A stretch of DNA of 64,000 nucleotides from contig BQMJ01000052.1 in NCBI GenBank assembly GCA_025991245.1, positions 62,001-126,000 on the forward strand. Reading direction: 5' to 3'. Under the pieces are notes generated by a model. The model made no database searches, was not told where the DNA came from, and was given only the letters and a program-made list of their open reading frames with translations. Both the position numbers and the translations under genes were made by a program. The DNA comes from Galdieria partita (lineage: Eukaryota; Rhodophyta; Bangiophyceae; Galdieriales; Galdieriaceae). Of the stretch, positions 56,343-64,000 are shown piece by piece (position 1 is the stretch's first letter; each line of letters opens with the position of its first letter).

Positions 56343-56957
56343 GGACAACTTTTCAAGTCCTCATAGCAATTTCCATGCAAATAAACGGGTTTCATATCAA
56401 CAGAAGAAAAGTATTGTGCTTTGTAGTTTTCAAACAAATCCAATTCCAGAATATCAAAAGGGACTCGTTTTGTCAAAATAGCTTTTATATAGAAGACATA
56501 ATATATACTAGTTGCATTCATTTTTCAAAGGTTTGCTCAGAGACTGTCATAAACACTCCATAGAATATGCTTTTCAAAAGTGCTCAATGGGATAGGAGAC
56601 ATAAGAAAGAGAATGTCCAATGGACTTATCCTAAGGGAGCCACTCAGATCAGAGAGAAATGAACATTCCGCCTCCCGTCATAAGAGCCAACGACGTGATT
56701 GGCTCCAAGATAATCTCCTTTTCCAGGAAAGGTTTCTTGTAGCTCCCCAACGAGGTGCGCCGAAAGTTGTATGTCATAAAGTCACAAGTTTTATAGAAAC
56801 TAGGATATTTCATTGTATCGTGGAGGTGAGGTCGAGTGTCTAATAGGACAAAACAACATTGCTCGTAAAAAGCAGTAACTTTTAAGAGAGTCCTCGGAGG
56901 GTTCAAACTTATTGAGAGGTCTCTTACTATCTGTTGTTTCGCTGTTGAATAACTTTT
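56343..56957. other. Divergent intergenic region (615 bp)
   Basis: Between the glycosyltransferase (minus) and the B-box gene (plus). A minus-strand frame at 56649-56972 overlaps the B-box start. Its second half (from an internal Met near 56820) encodes a short, mixed peptide ending in LALMTGGGMFISL, which could be a small membrane protein, but no splice partner or family was recognised. Confidence 0.4.
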
Positions 56958-57877
56958 ATGAAAGCTAGCCAAGTATTAGCTTGTCAACTCTGTGAACTTT
57001 GTCAAAGTGCAAACTCCAGCATATATTGTGAAGAAGACGATGTATTTTGTTGCGATCAGTGTGATGTTGAATATCATACTTCCACAGCAGACAAAGAATG
57101 TCATCTGAGGTATGGAGTATGAAATGCTTTGCAATGATGGGCATCTAATCCCTTGTTAGAATTAGCTTTTTGTGCGAAAGATTGTCCGCCTTTCGAGGAC
57201 CATGTAATCCTGCCTTGTATCAAGTGCCTTCATGTTCTAAAGAATTGTGCCACCTGAGACAAGTAATTACTCATATGATTGCTAAGCACTGTTCAAAGAA
57301 TGCCAAACATGAGGACATTGTATTTTTAGAGAAAGATATTTTATATAGTCCTTCTAGGAAGACAACATCAGGCAATAATTCTATTCTAGACTCGCCCACT
57401 TTTTCGTTCAGTTCAACATTAGATAGTTGGGTTGATGAGGAATATCCATTTTCCAGTTTTTCCTCTTCTTTGGAAGGTGATGATATGGGCTCATTGTTTT
57501 TCCAAGTAGCCAATTACGAAGATAATGAAAGGTCGTGCTCTTCTGCAAACGTAGAGTCATTCCTTACAAGTGAAGATGCTACAGACAAGCAAGAAATGGA
57601 ATGTCATTCTCCTTCTCATGTGCAACAATGTGTTGATATGGAAGAAGATATACGTGCTGTTACAACACTTCCCAAATTGGCCATATCGACAGAGAATTCA
57701 TCAGGCAGCTGTGAAAAGATGAATAGACAAAAAGCAATGGATCGATTGAAAGAAAAACGAATGCGAATGAAGATCAACTGCAACTCAGGAAGGAGGATTC
57801 GTTATTACTGTCGTAAACAATTGGCCGAGCGTCGATGTCGGTTCAAAGGCCGATTTATCAAAAATACTGCCTCATGA
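56958..57877 (+). CDS. B-box zinc finger plus CCT domain protein (CONSTANS-like)
   Basis: Nuclear transcription regulator of the CONSTANS-like type, used in plants and algae for light, clock or cold responses. Exons 56958-57109 and 57166-57877 with a 56-bp intron give 287 residues. N-terminal B-box: C-x2-C pairs in [26 protein letters not shown] and a distal Cys/His. A second, weaker Cys-rich stretch follows (LCERL ... [10 protein letters not shown]). The C-terminal CCT domain reads [20 protein letters not shown], then [21 protein letters not shown], which holds the basic nuclear signal and the NF-Y/DNA contact residues. The middle is acidic and Ser-rich. Confidence 0.85.
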
Positions 57878-58198
57878 ATTAGTATCTTGTTGAGTGTAAT
57901 AGTTTTTTTTGGAATGCTTGGATAGCTCTTTTCATATAAATGAAAATATTAGAAGAATATGAAGTCATTCTTAATTACGACTGGACCTTTTTTGTAGTTT
58001 CCTATGCCATCCACTCATTCCAGAAAATGATGGACCAATGAGAAATGTTTACCTTGCTTGGCTTCGTAATTTCTTATATTGACGATAACATTGATTATCT
58101 GTTCTATTCTTCATGAATGATGCTACAAAAGACCATTTCCCTGTTCCAATTCTGACGCTAATATAAATATATGAGATTGTCAACCTCATAGAACATGC
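57878..58198. other. Intergenic region between convergent genes (321 bp)
   Basis: 3' space of the B-box gene and the SNAPC4-like gene. It contains a T8 run just after the B-box stop (57903-57910). No gene or RNA was seen. Confidence 0.45.
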
Positions 58199-60242
58199 TT
58201 ACTCTTCAACCAGTTTTAACAAATGCTCATTTTCTTCGTCAGTCCAAGGCTGATGACTCAATGAAGGTTTCAAAACGTCAGTATATCTTTCTCGACATTG
58301 TAAATCCGTTCGTCCAGGAACCATTTGCGCTATTTGTGACCAATGACCTTCTCCATATTGGACTACTGCTTTGCGTAACAGTTCATCTTCTTCTACCGTC
58401 CATTTGCCATGATGAATATTGGGACAAAGACCCTATCAAAGAAAACTCTCTATAAGTATATCCATATCTATCTATGATCATACAACGTACTCTCCTCCAA
58501 CGATGAAGACATTGTTGACGAGTTCTTCCAGGAACACTACAAGAAACAAGCGACCACTGTTTTGTACCATACTTCTCTATAGCCGCCAAAAGTTTCATGT
58601 CTTCTTCCATCGTCCACTTACAAGTCAAAAAAGTCGGTCTAAGGTTTCGTTGGTATCGACAAAAATATTGCCAAGGACTTCGACACGAATGCACTCGATT
58701 GGCTACTTGGACCTTTTCAACTGTTGATTGAAACCCAACTGAATTCCAAATCAATTACTTACCCAGTTATGTTCTCCAAGATCCTGTACTGCTTGTAATA
58801 TAGCCTCATCTTCTTCTTTGGTAAATGAATCCTTCCGATAAAAGGCAACTCCATAATTGACCCAATAAAGTCTCACATCATCTACTTGAATATTTTCTAT
58901 ATATCACATCAAGTAAGAATAACATCAACTACGCTTATAATGAAATATACATACTAGATAGCTTATTTGTATTCTTATCCAGTATCTCCACCCATTTCTC
59001 TCTATTCCACTTGACGGACTGGTAACTAGCTTCCAACAAACTCATCTCAGATATTTCCTTGATCTTGTTTCGAAACTCATGATGAGCAATCACTCCCTTT
59101 GTTAACTGATCAACCAATTCCTGGTACTTTTCTTCTTGTGCGCTTCTCATGACCATCTGTTCCAATACTTGTTGGAAATTTCTAGGTCGAAACGATTTCT
59201 CGAATGAAATACCTAATTCCTTACGTTTCTGAGAACCCACTCGTTCCGCATCTGAATGTCGCTTGGGTTCAAGAACTATTCGTTATAGGCAAATATTATT
59301 CTAAAATAAGCACATATTTATCTTCTCATACGGATTGACTTACCTTCCCTACGACCCTTTTTCACGACTTCCACACCCAAAAAAGGAACATATCCTTTGA
59401 ATAAGTTAGAAGAGGAAAATCCTAGTCGTTGAATAAAATAGTTGGCATATTTATACAATGGTGTATTATAACAGGGATCCTCCAAGCTGCGACTAGTACT
59501 CTTTTGAGAATGGATTCTTATCCAATTCGCATACCACGGAATGGTCTTATTACTGCAAGCCATAGAAAAACTCGTATTCTTCTGTTCTTGTGATGATATG
59601 CCTAATTTCTGTAGAGAATAAATCTTTTCCAAACAGTCTTCTACAGCTTGCAACTTTCTCCGATTCAAAAACAAAAGCAAAGAAAAATAGCGATTATATT
59701 CGGTTCCAGGTGCAGAAACTGAACAACTAAACGACCCATTAACAGACAAGCTATCTACCTCAAGTGTTGATAAACAAGAAGACCCTTGTTCCACCAAATG
59801 AGTTGAAGTATCCATAAAGTTACTGTTGGACTCATCCAAAGTGATATTCGAAAATACTCTTTTGTCCTTTTCTTGTAAGTTTTCTGACTGTGGCGGCGTA
59901 ATAAGACCTACTCCACGACCCAACTCTATCAAGGACTTGGTTCCCTGTTCTATATAGATAGAAATATAGAGCTTGAAAATAAAAACTATATTCTTGTTAT
60001 TTACCTGTTAGTGGACTCCATAAGTTTTCTGTCACATACTTCTCCTCCAAAGGACAAATGGGATACCGTTGCGTCGAGAATAGAGTCGAGTCAGCGTCAT
60101 TATTTGCAAGCTCAGCAATGCTATCAGCTATCTCTTGAAAAGTTGACACAGAAGGTGGTTGTAGAGGTTGAAAATTTTCTTGCCATTTGGAAAATAACTG
60201 GTTTAGTTCTTCTCCAAGTTGTTGACTCGAATGGTCATTCAT
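58199..60242 (-). CDS. SNAPC4-like (SNAP190) Myb-repeat protein
   Basis: Large subunit of the snRNA-activating complex, which binds the proximal element of snRNA promoters. Exons 60242-60005, 59949-59344, 59275-58955, 58896-58763, 58712-58491 and 58432-58199 give 584 residues. The N-terminal two thirds are poorly conserved. Then come Myb repeats: FTKEEDEAILQAVQDLG...NWVQVANRV, CKWTMEEDMKLLAAIEKYG...VPGRTRQQCLHRWRR, GKWTVEEDELLRKAVVQYG...VPGRTDLQCRERY, and a cut fourth starting PWTDEENEHLL. The preceding WNREKW...VRLYWVNYG matches the SNAPC4 lead-in. The number and order of repeats and PWQYFCRYQRN fit SNAPC4 better than c-Myb or CDC5. A 68-bp intron needs the later AG to avoid a stop. The start codon is 23 bp from the divergent riboflavin kinase start. 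Confidence 0.8.
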
Positions 60243-60265
60243 CCTCGACCAACAATCATTATAGA

Positions 60266-60822
60266 ATGTTGTTGCGTTACACTTCCGAGTTGGTTGGGAA
60301 ACAAGGAAGTGGTCCGTTTCAAAGAAGAGTTTCTGAGCCTCCTGTTTTTTTGTATCAGAGAGACCAGACTAATCCTATCTTACTGGAAGGAACTGTATTG
60401 CGAGGCTATCAGAGAGGAAGGCAGCTACTAGGTTGTCCAACTGCCAACCTTTCCGTGGAACCCTATCAACAACTTTTACAGTCTCTGGATTGTGGCATTT
60501 ATTTTGGTTGGGCTTCGTTGCAAAAGTGTGTTTGTATGGCTTTATTCATTCCTTAGCCAATGAAATTTGTAGGAAGTTGCCAGTGTATAGAACTGTGGTT
60601 TCGGTTGGATGGAATCCGGTGTTTGAAAACGACCAGAAAACGATAGAAGCGCATCTTATGGCAGACTTGGAAGACTTCTATGGACAACATTTATCGCTAT
60701 TATTATTGGGTTTTATACGTCGGGAGTTTAAGTTTCCTTCCGTTCCTGCACTAGAAGCTGCCATTGCAGAGGATAAATGGGTTGCAGAAAAGGTTTTGTT
60801 GTACATTGTAGCAACGAGTTGA
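60266..60822 (+). CDS. Riboflavin kinase (monofunctional, RFK type)
   Basis: Phosphorylates riboflavin to FMN. Exons 60266-60525 and 60573-60822 (47-bp intron) give 169 residues. Motifs are EGTVLRGYQRGRQLLGCPTAN (the PTAN loop binds ATP-Mg), CGIYFGWASLQ, then after splicing VYRTVVSVGWNPVFENDQKT, the catalytic Glu in IEAHL, and DFYGQHLSLLLLGFIRREFKF. No FAD synthetase or phosphatase domain is fused, unlike bacterial RibF or plant FMN/FHy. The start MLLRYTSELVGK follows the shared 23-bp spacer. Confidence 0.93.
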
Positions 60823-60910
60823 AGTTTTACGATAATTGGATAGGCTTTGGAATTGGAAGACTGCATAGTTTGCAAGTCTGAGTGGGAAAGCACGTTGGGA
60901 TAAGAATGTT

Positions 60911-61831
60911 TTATACTGTTTGATAGTCATCTACTAAGCCTTGGGTAAAGACGGTTGTTTTACACTCTGGATGTTGTGCCATCCAGTGAAAACATTTTTC
61001 AAACTCTAAAGGAGGTGCACCCTTCACAGTGGTATTATCAGCTAGTCGAAAGGCGTGAGAATGGAATTCCACCAATAAATAGTCGATGACACCACACAAC
61101 ATGTTTCGCATCATCAATTGACGAAGAATAGAATATTCTTCTCCTTCTACATCCATTTGTACTATCACTGTTTTTGCTTTTCTTGTATCTCTACACGAAC
61201 GAAATGAACAACCCAATGCTTGAGCCAAAAAGGAGGAAAAGTCAATGCCGTATACTTGAATAGACTTTTTTCCACTCATCCAAACATCTCTATGACTTGC
61301 TATCAATGAAGAACCCCAAAAATTGTGTTGATAGGAATTCTCATCGAGATAGAAAGAACATAGACCATTTTGAGTAGTCACCACTGTTTCCGTAAATATT
61401 TGAATACGTTTGGTAGCAGAAACAAGAAACTTTTCAAGGTTTGCTAGCTTTTCATTGAATCGTGGATTACCTTCAAAACCGTAGATACAAAAGTCTTTTG
61501 CTTGCCACTTGTTCTCCCTTACTATTTTGGCTAGCAAAGAGTTACTATATTGATGATTGTAAGGATCGACAAATTTTTCTATAGAATCTCCCACATTGCT
61601 ACCCAAATCAATAAAGATATGAGAGCAATGATGAGAACGTTTCCAAACAACTAAAATCGAAAAGATAAAGAATAGCAACAAGAAAGGCAAGGAAACGGGT
61701 AGACCATTGAATATCCATTTAGGAAGTATCCTTCGTGTTGGATAACATTTAGTGATATCACAAAGACATCTCCATAGGTTTTTCAGCTTGAAACCTTTCA
61801 TGGAAAAGGAGCGTTCTGCAAAAGGCTCCAT
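60911..61831 (-). CDS. FkbM-like methyltransferase, membrane-anchored (putative)
   Basis: Single-exon gene, 306 residues. A signal-anchor lies at about 48-65 (LPFLLLFFIFSILVVW). The domain starts IFIDLGSNVGDSIEKFVD, a SAM-binding motif I of the Methyltransf_21/FkbM type, followed by YGFEGNPRFNEKL (acidic motif II), TETVVTTQNG, and VQMDVEGEEYSILRQLM, the typical FkbM DVEG block, then VEFHSHAFR. In bacteria and algae such enzymes often O-methylate sugars; the luminal topology would fit methylation of glycans in the Golgi (inference). The first ATG in frame was used. The end is convergent with riboflavin kinase, 88 bp away. Confidence 0.75.
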   Translation of the reverse strand: MEPFAERSFSMKGFKLKNLWRCLCDITKCYPTRRILPKWIFNGLPVSLPFLLLFFIFSILVVWKRSHHCSHIFIDLGSNVGDSIEKFVDPYNHQYSNSLLAKIVRENKWQAKDFCIYGFEGNPRFNEKLANLEKFLVSATKRIQIFTETVVTTQNGLCSFYLDENSYQHNFWGSSLIASHRDVWMSGKKSIQVYGIDFSSFLAQALGCSFRSCRDTRKAKTVIVQMDVEGEEYSILRQLMMRNMLCGVIDYLLVEFHSHAFRLADNTTVKGAPPLEFEKCFHWMAQHPECKTTVFTQGLVDDYQTV

Positions 61832-61940
61832 TCTACAACTACTCAAAACCGCCAATTCAAAATTCAATGAAATTTCATTTTTTTTGCAAGCAATTTAAAT
61901 TACAAAGAAATTCAAACTTTTATATTGCTATAAAATATGA

Positions 61941-63187
61941 CTAACCATCCTCTTCATTAAACACCGAATCTACTTTTTGTACTGAATAGCCATTGCTGGT
62001 AACTCTTTCCGATGTGTTCTCCGACTCGTTCAATCTGGATGTCTCCCTTCTAGTATCTTCTCCTTTGGCTGTATCATGTGATGTCTCCCGTGATTTTTCC
62101 ATCTGCTGATATAAAAATGCTCCAATAAGCATAGCCCCAGTTACAACTTGATTTGCTTGCTCTTCTGGGCGACTGAAGAAACTAACCAGCATTGGACCAG
62201 GACAAAAACCTCCTAGACCCCAGCCAGCACCAAAAAGAGCACCACCAATAATAAGATTCTTGTCGATTTCTGCAACACAAGGTATATAACATTGCGAAGA
62301 CAAAAGAGGTTGATTCTTTCTCTTCCTCAAAAATGAAAAAGCAGACAACGATACAATAAGGGCAGAGCCCATGACGAAAGCTAAACTTGGATTCCTACAA
62401 GAGTATTCACTTCATATTTCAACAACGACGGACAACAACTCACCAGTACGGCTTAGTAAAATCAAGAAAACGAACTACTTGAACAGGATTGGTCATACCA
62501 GCTACGCCCAAACCGATTGCAAATAAATATCCGGTAGCAGATCCAATAATTGGAGAAGCAAAGTCATGAACTTTCTTTGAAACGTTTGCATCCAGTGCAA
62601 AACTTGCGCCAACAATTCCAAGCAATGACATTATTGCTGGCGTGGTAAAACTGACAAAACTTTTCAAAAGATTCTTATCGGGAGTAAAGAGATCTTTGGT
62701 TACAACAGAACCAGCTCCATATGCACTAACACTTCCAGTCAAAATAGCTGTTAGAGCACCACTGGCCATAAACACTAGTACATTCACTAGAGACCTTTTA
62801 GATAATCGACCAAGTCCACATACACCGTGGCCACTAGTGCAACCACTATTTCAAGATAAAACTGGGTTCAAAAATGAATGAAAATGGACTATCTTACCTT
62901 CCCAGTCTAGTACCAAAACCAACTAATAAACCTGCAGCAGCCAATCTTAATGTAGAAACTGTTCCAGATACGATTGGAACAGTGTTTGGCAAGAATTTCC
63001 TCAATATCCAACCACCTCCCGCCAATCCTCCAAGAAAGGATAATCTCCATCTCAAACCAGACTGTCTAGCAAGGATACCACCAACAATACCACTAATGCC
63101 TGTTACTCTTCCAAGAAGTACTGCATTCACGGCAACTGAGAAGCCAATAGCAAGTCCTCCGCATACAGCCTCAATGACCCCAGGCAT
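61941..63187 (-). CDS. YeeE/YedE-family (sulfur/thiosulfate transport) membrane protein
   Basis: Multi-pass membrane protein of the bacterial YeeE/YedE (DUF395, TsuA) family, whose studied members import thiosulfate. Exons 63187-62898, 62845-62444 and 62394-61941 give 381 residues. The hallmark [18 protein letters not shown] is rebuilt by the first splice junction and carries the transport Cys. A second copy of the motif, [14 protein letters not shown] with Cys, sits near the end, showing the two-fold repeat. Gly-rich helices such as [17 protein letters not shown] and [17 protein letters not shown] lie between. The hydrophilic C-terminal tail of about 90 residues ([14 protein letters not shown]...) is not seen in bacterial members, to my knowledge. 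Introns show it is resident in the nucleus; a bacterial origin is inference. Confidence 0.87.
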
Positions 63188-64000
63188 CTCAATTAAAATT
63201 CTCCAACACCATTGAATGGAAGGAATGGGCGGTAAACAATTCCATCCTTTTCTTTCTCGCACGTGCAACAAGCCATTGAGTCATGAATGTCTTTTGGACA
63301 CTCTTCTAGAGGGATCTTCCAGTTGTTTTGAATATCTTCAACGTATATTTATTTGTTTGCTGTCTGCTCATGAAAGGAATTGTAACAGACCAACCCAATT
63401 TCCTATTTCTAATCAGTGCTTTTGCTTCAAGCAGTGTACGTTTCTTATAAATGCTCAAGTTAAGTTTACACTCAGTAACCTTGCCACAACAGAAAGTTTT
63501 TCCTTTTCATTCATGAACCAACTCTTTCTTGTGTGAAGTCTTACTCTCTACTATTGGCAGAACATAACACCTTCGTGTTCCTTTTGAAAACAGGTAATAG
63601 GTCTATTGCGTGAAATATAATAACTTTGACAAACAAGGTTATATTACAGAGTTATTAGTTTGAATGAAACTCGCAACTTTCTTGGTCTGGATAACTCAAC
63701 CAACTCAGGAATAATAGTTTGTGAGCTCCAACCCTCGGACCACGGGAAAGAGCATTACTCTTTGCTCGAGTATAGAAACCTTCGAAAATAGCACAACTAG
63801 TACGTTTGTTTCTTCTTAAGAAATCTTTACCAAAAGAAGAAAAAGCTCAAAACACAAAAATATTTACAAGGAGCTATACTTCTATCTGCAGCTTGTAACT
63901 ACCATATACTATCCACTATATAGATGCATATATATACATTATCATAAAATGAAACGACATTCAATTCTGAAAATAAGAGTTGTCATCAATCATAGGAAGA
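63188..64000. other. Terminal intergenic region (0.8 kb)
   Basis: Upstream of the YeeE/YedE gene to the window edge. A plus-strand frame at 63216-63536 overlaps the transporter's 5' side and has no motif. A short run of alternating TA/AT words lies at 63905-63945. No promoter element can be assigned with confidence. Confidence 0.4.

Noticed and set aside
56649-56972. Minus-strand frame of 107 codons overlapping the B-box start
   Set aside because: The C-terminal part looks faintly like a small membrane protein, but there is no family match, and it overlaps a better supported start; noted only in the intergenic entry.
63216-63536. Plus-strand frame of 106 codons at the transporter 5' side
   Set aside because: Antisense to the 5' flank of the YeeE/YedE gene, Ser/Cys/Phe-rich, no domain and no splice partner.

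Overview
The window is a gene-dense stretch of eukaryotic nuclear DNA. I infer a unicellular red alga of the Cyanidiophyceae, most like Galdieria. The reasons are about 34 protein genes in 64 kb, almost every gene cut by very small introns (63 inferred by hand, 40-108 bp, nearly all 44-63 bp), a Deg protease with a plastid-lumen type presequence, a single-B-box CCT protein of the type found in algae and plants, and bacterial-looking genes (YeeE/YedE transporter, GlmU-type uridylyltransferase, FkbM-type methyltransferase). The genus is an inference; nothing in the window proves it. All exon-intron models below were made by eye from reading frame, GT/GC-AG ends and family conservation.

Layout. 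1-11.7 kb: an AGC kinase (cut by the window edge), NUP50-like nucleoporin, RecQ helicase, an aspartate-aminotransferase-like protein lacking its catalytic lysine, URM1, importin-5-type karyopherin and a bZIP factor. 11.7-13.1 kb is a gene-poor gap. 13.1-24.9 kb: the U5 snRNP helicase Brr2 (SNRNP200), an alpha/beta hydrolase, a DA2/SIP5-like RING protein and a secreted orphan protein. 25.3-27.5 kb: a protein I read as a STIL homologue, a centriole-duplication factor, which is unexpected in a lineage without centrioles. 29-43 kb: CCR4/nocturnin-type nuclease, Deg protease, GT17 glycosyltransferase, ribosomal protein eL27, GlmU-like enzyme, class III alcohol dehydrogenase, proteasome beta-6, lipoyl synthase, a Qc-SNARE, CLPTM1 and thioredoxin reductase. 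43.3-47.5 kb: a 1411-residue protein with Sfi1-like tryptophan repeats, a PH-like domain and two PDZ domains. 48-64 kb: acetyl-CoA hydrolase/CoA-transferase, Pol I subunit RPA49, P5C dehydrogenase, proteasome ATPase Rpt2, UBL5/Hub1, an MGAT4/PGAP4-like glycosyltransferase, a B-box+CCT factor, a SNAPC4-like Myb protein, riboflavin kinase, an FkbM-like methyltransferase and the YeeE/YedE transporter.

Functional themes. Splicing and snRNA (Brr2, UBL5, SNAPC4), the proteasome (beta-6, Rpt2), nuclear transport (NUP50, importin-5) and mitochondrial metabolism (P5CDH, CoA transferase, lipoyl synthase) recur, but there is no operon-like pathway cluster. Packing is extreme. Some head-to-head start codons lie 23-25 bp apart, one stop and start overlap as ATGA, and two convergent coding ends overlap by 28 bp. 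Five introns use a GC donor with the identical hexamer GCAAGT. I saw no rRNA, tRNA, CRISPR array, transposon or viral remnant.
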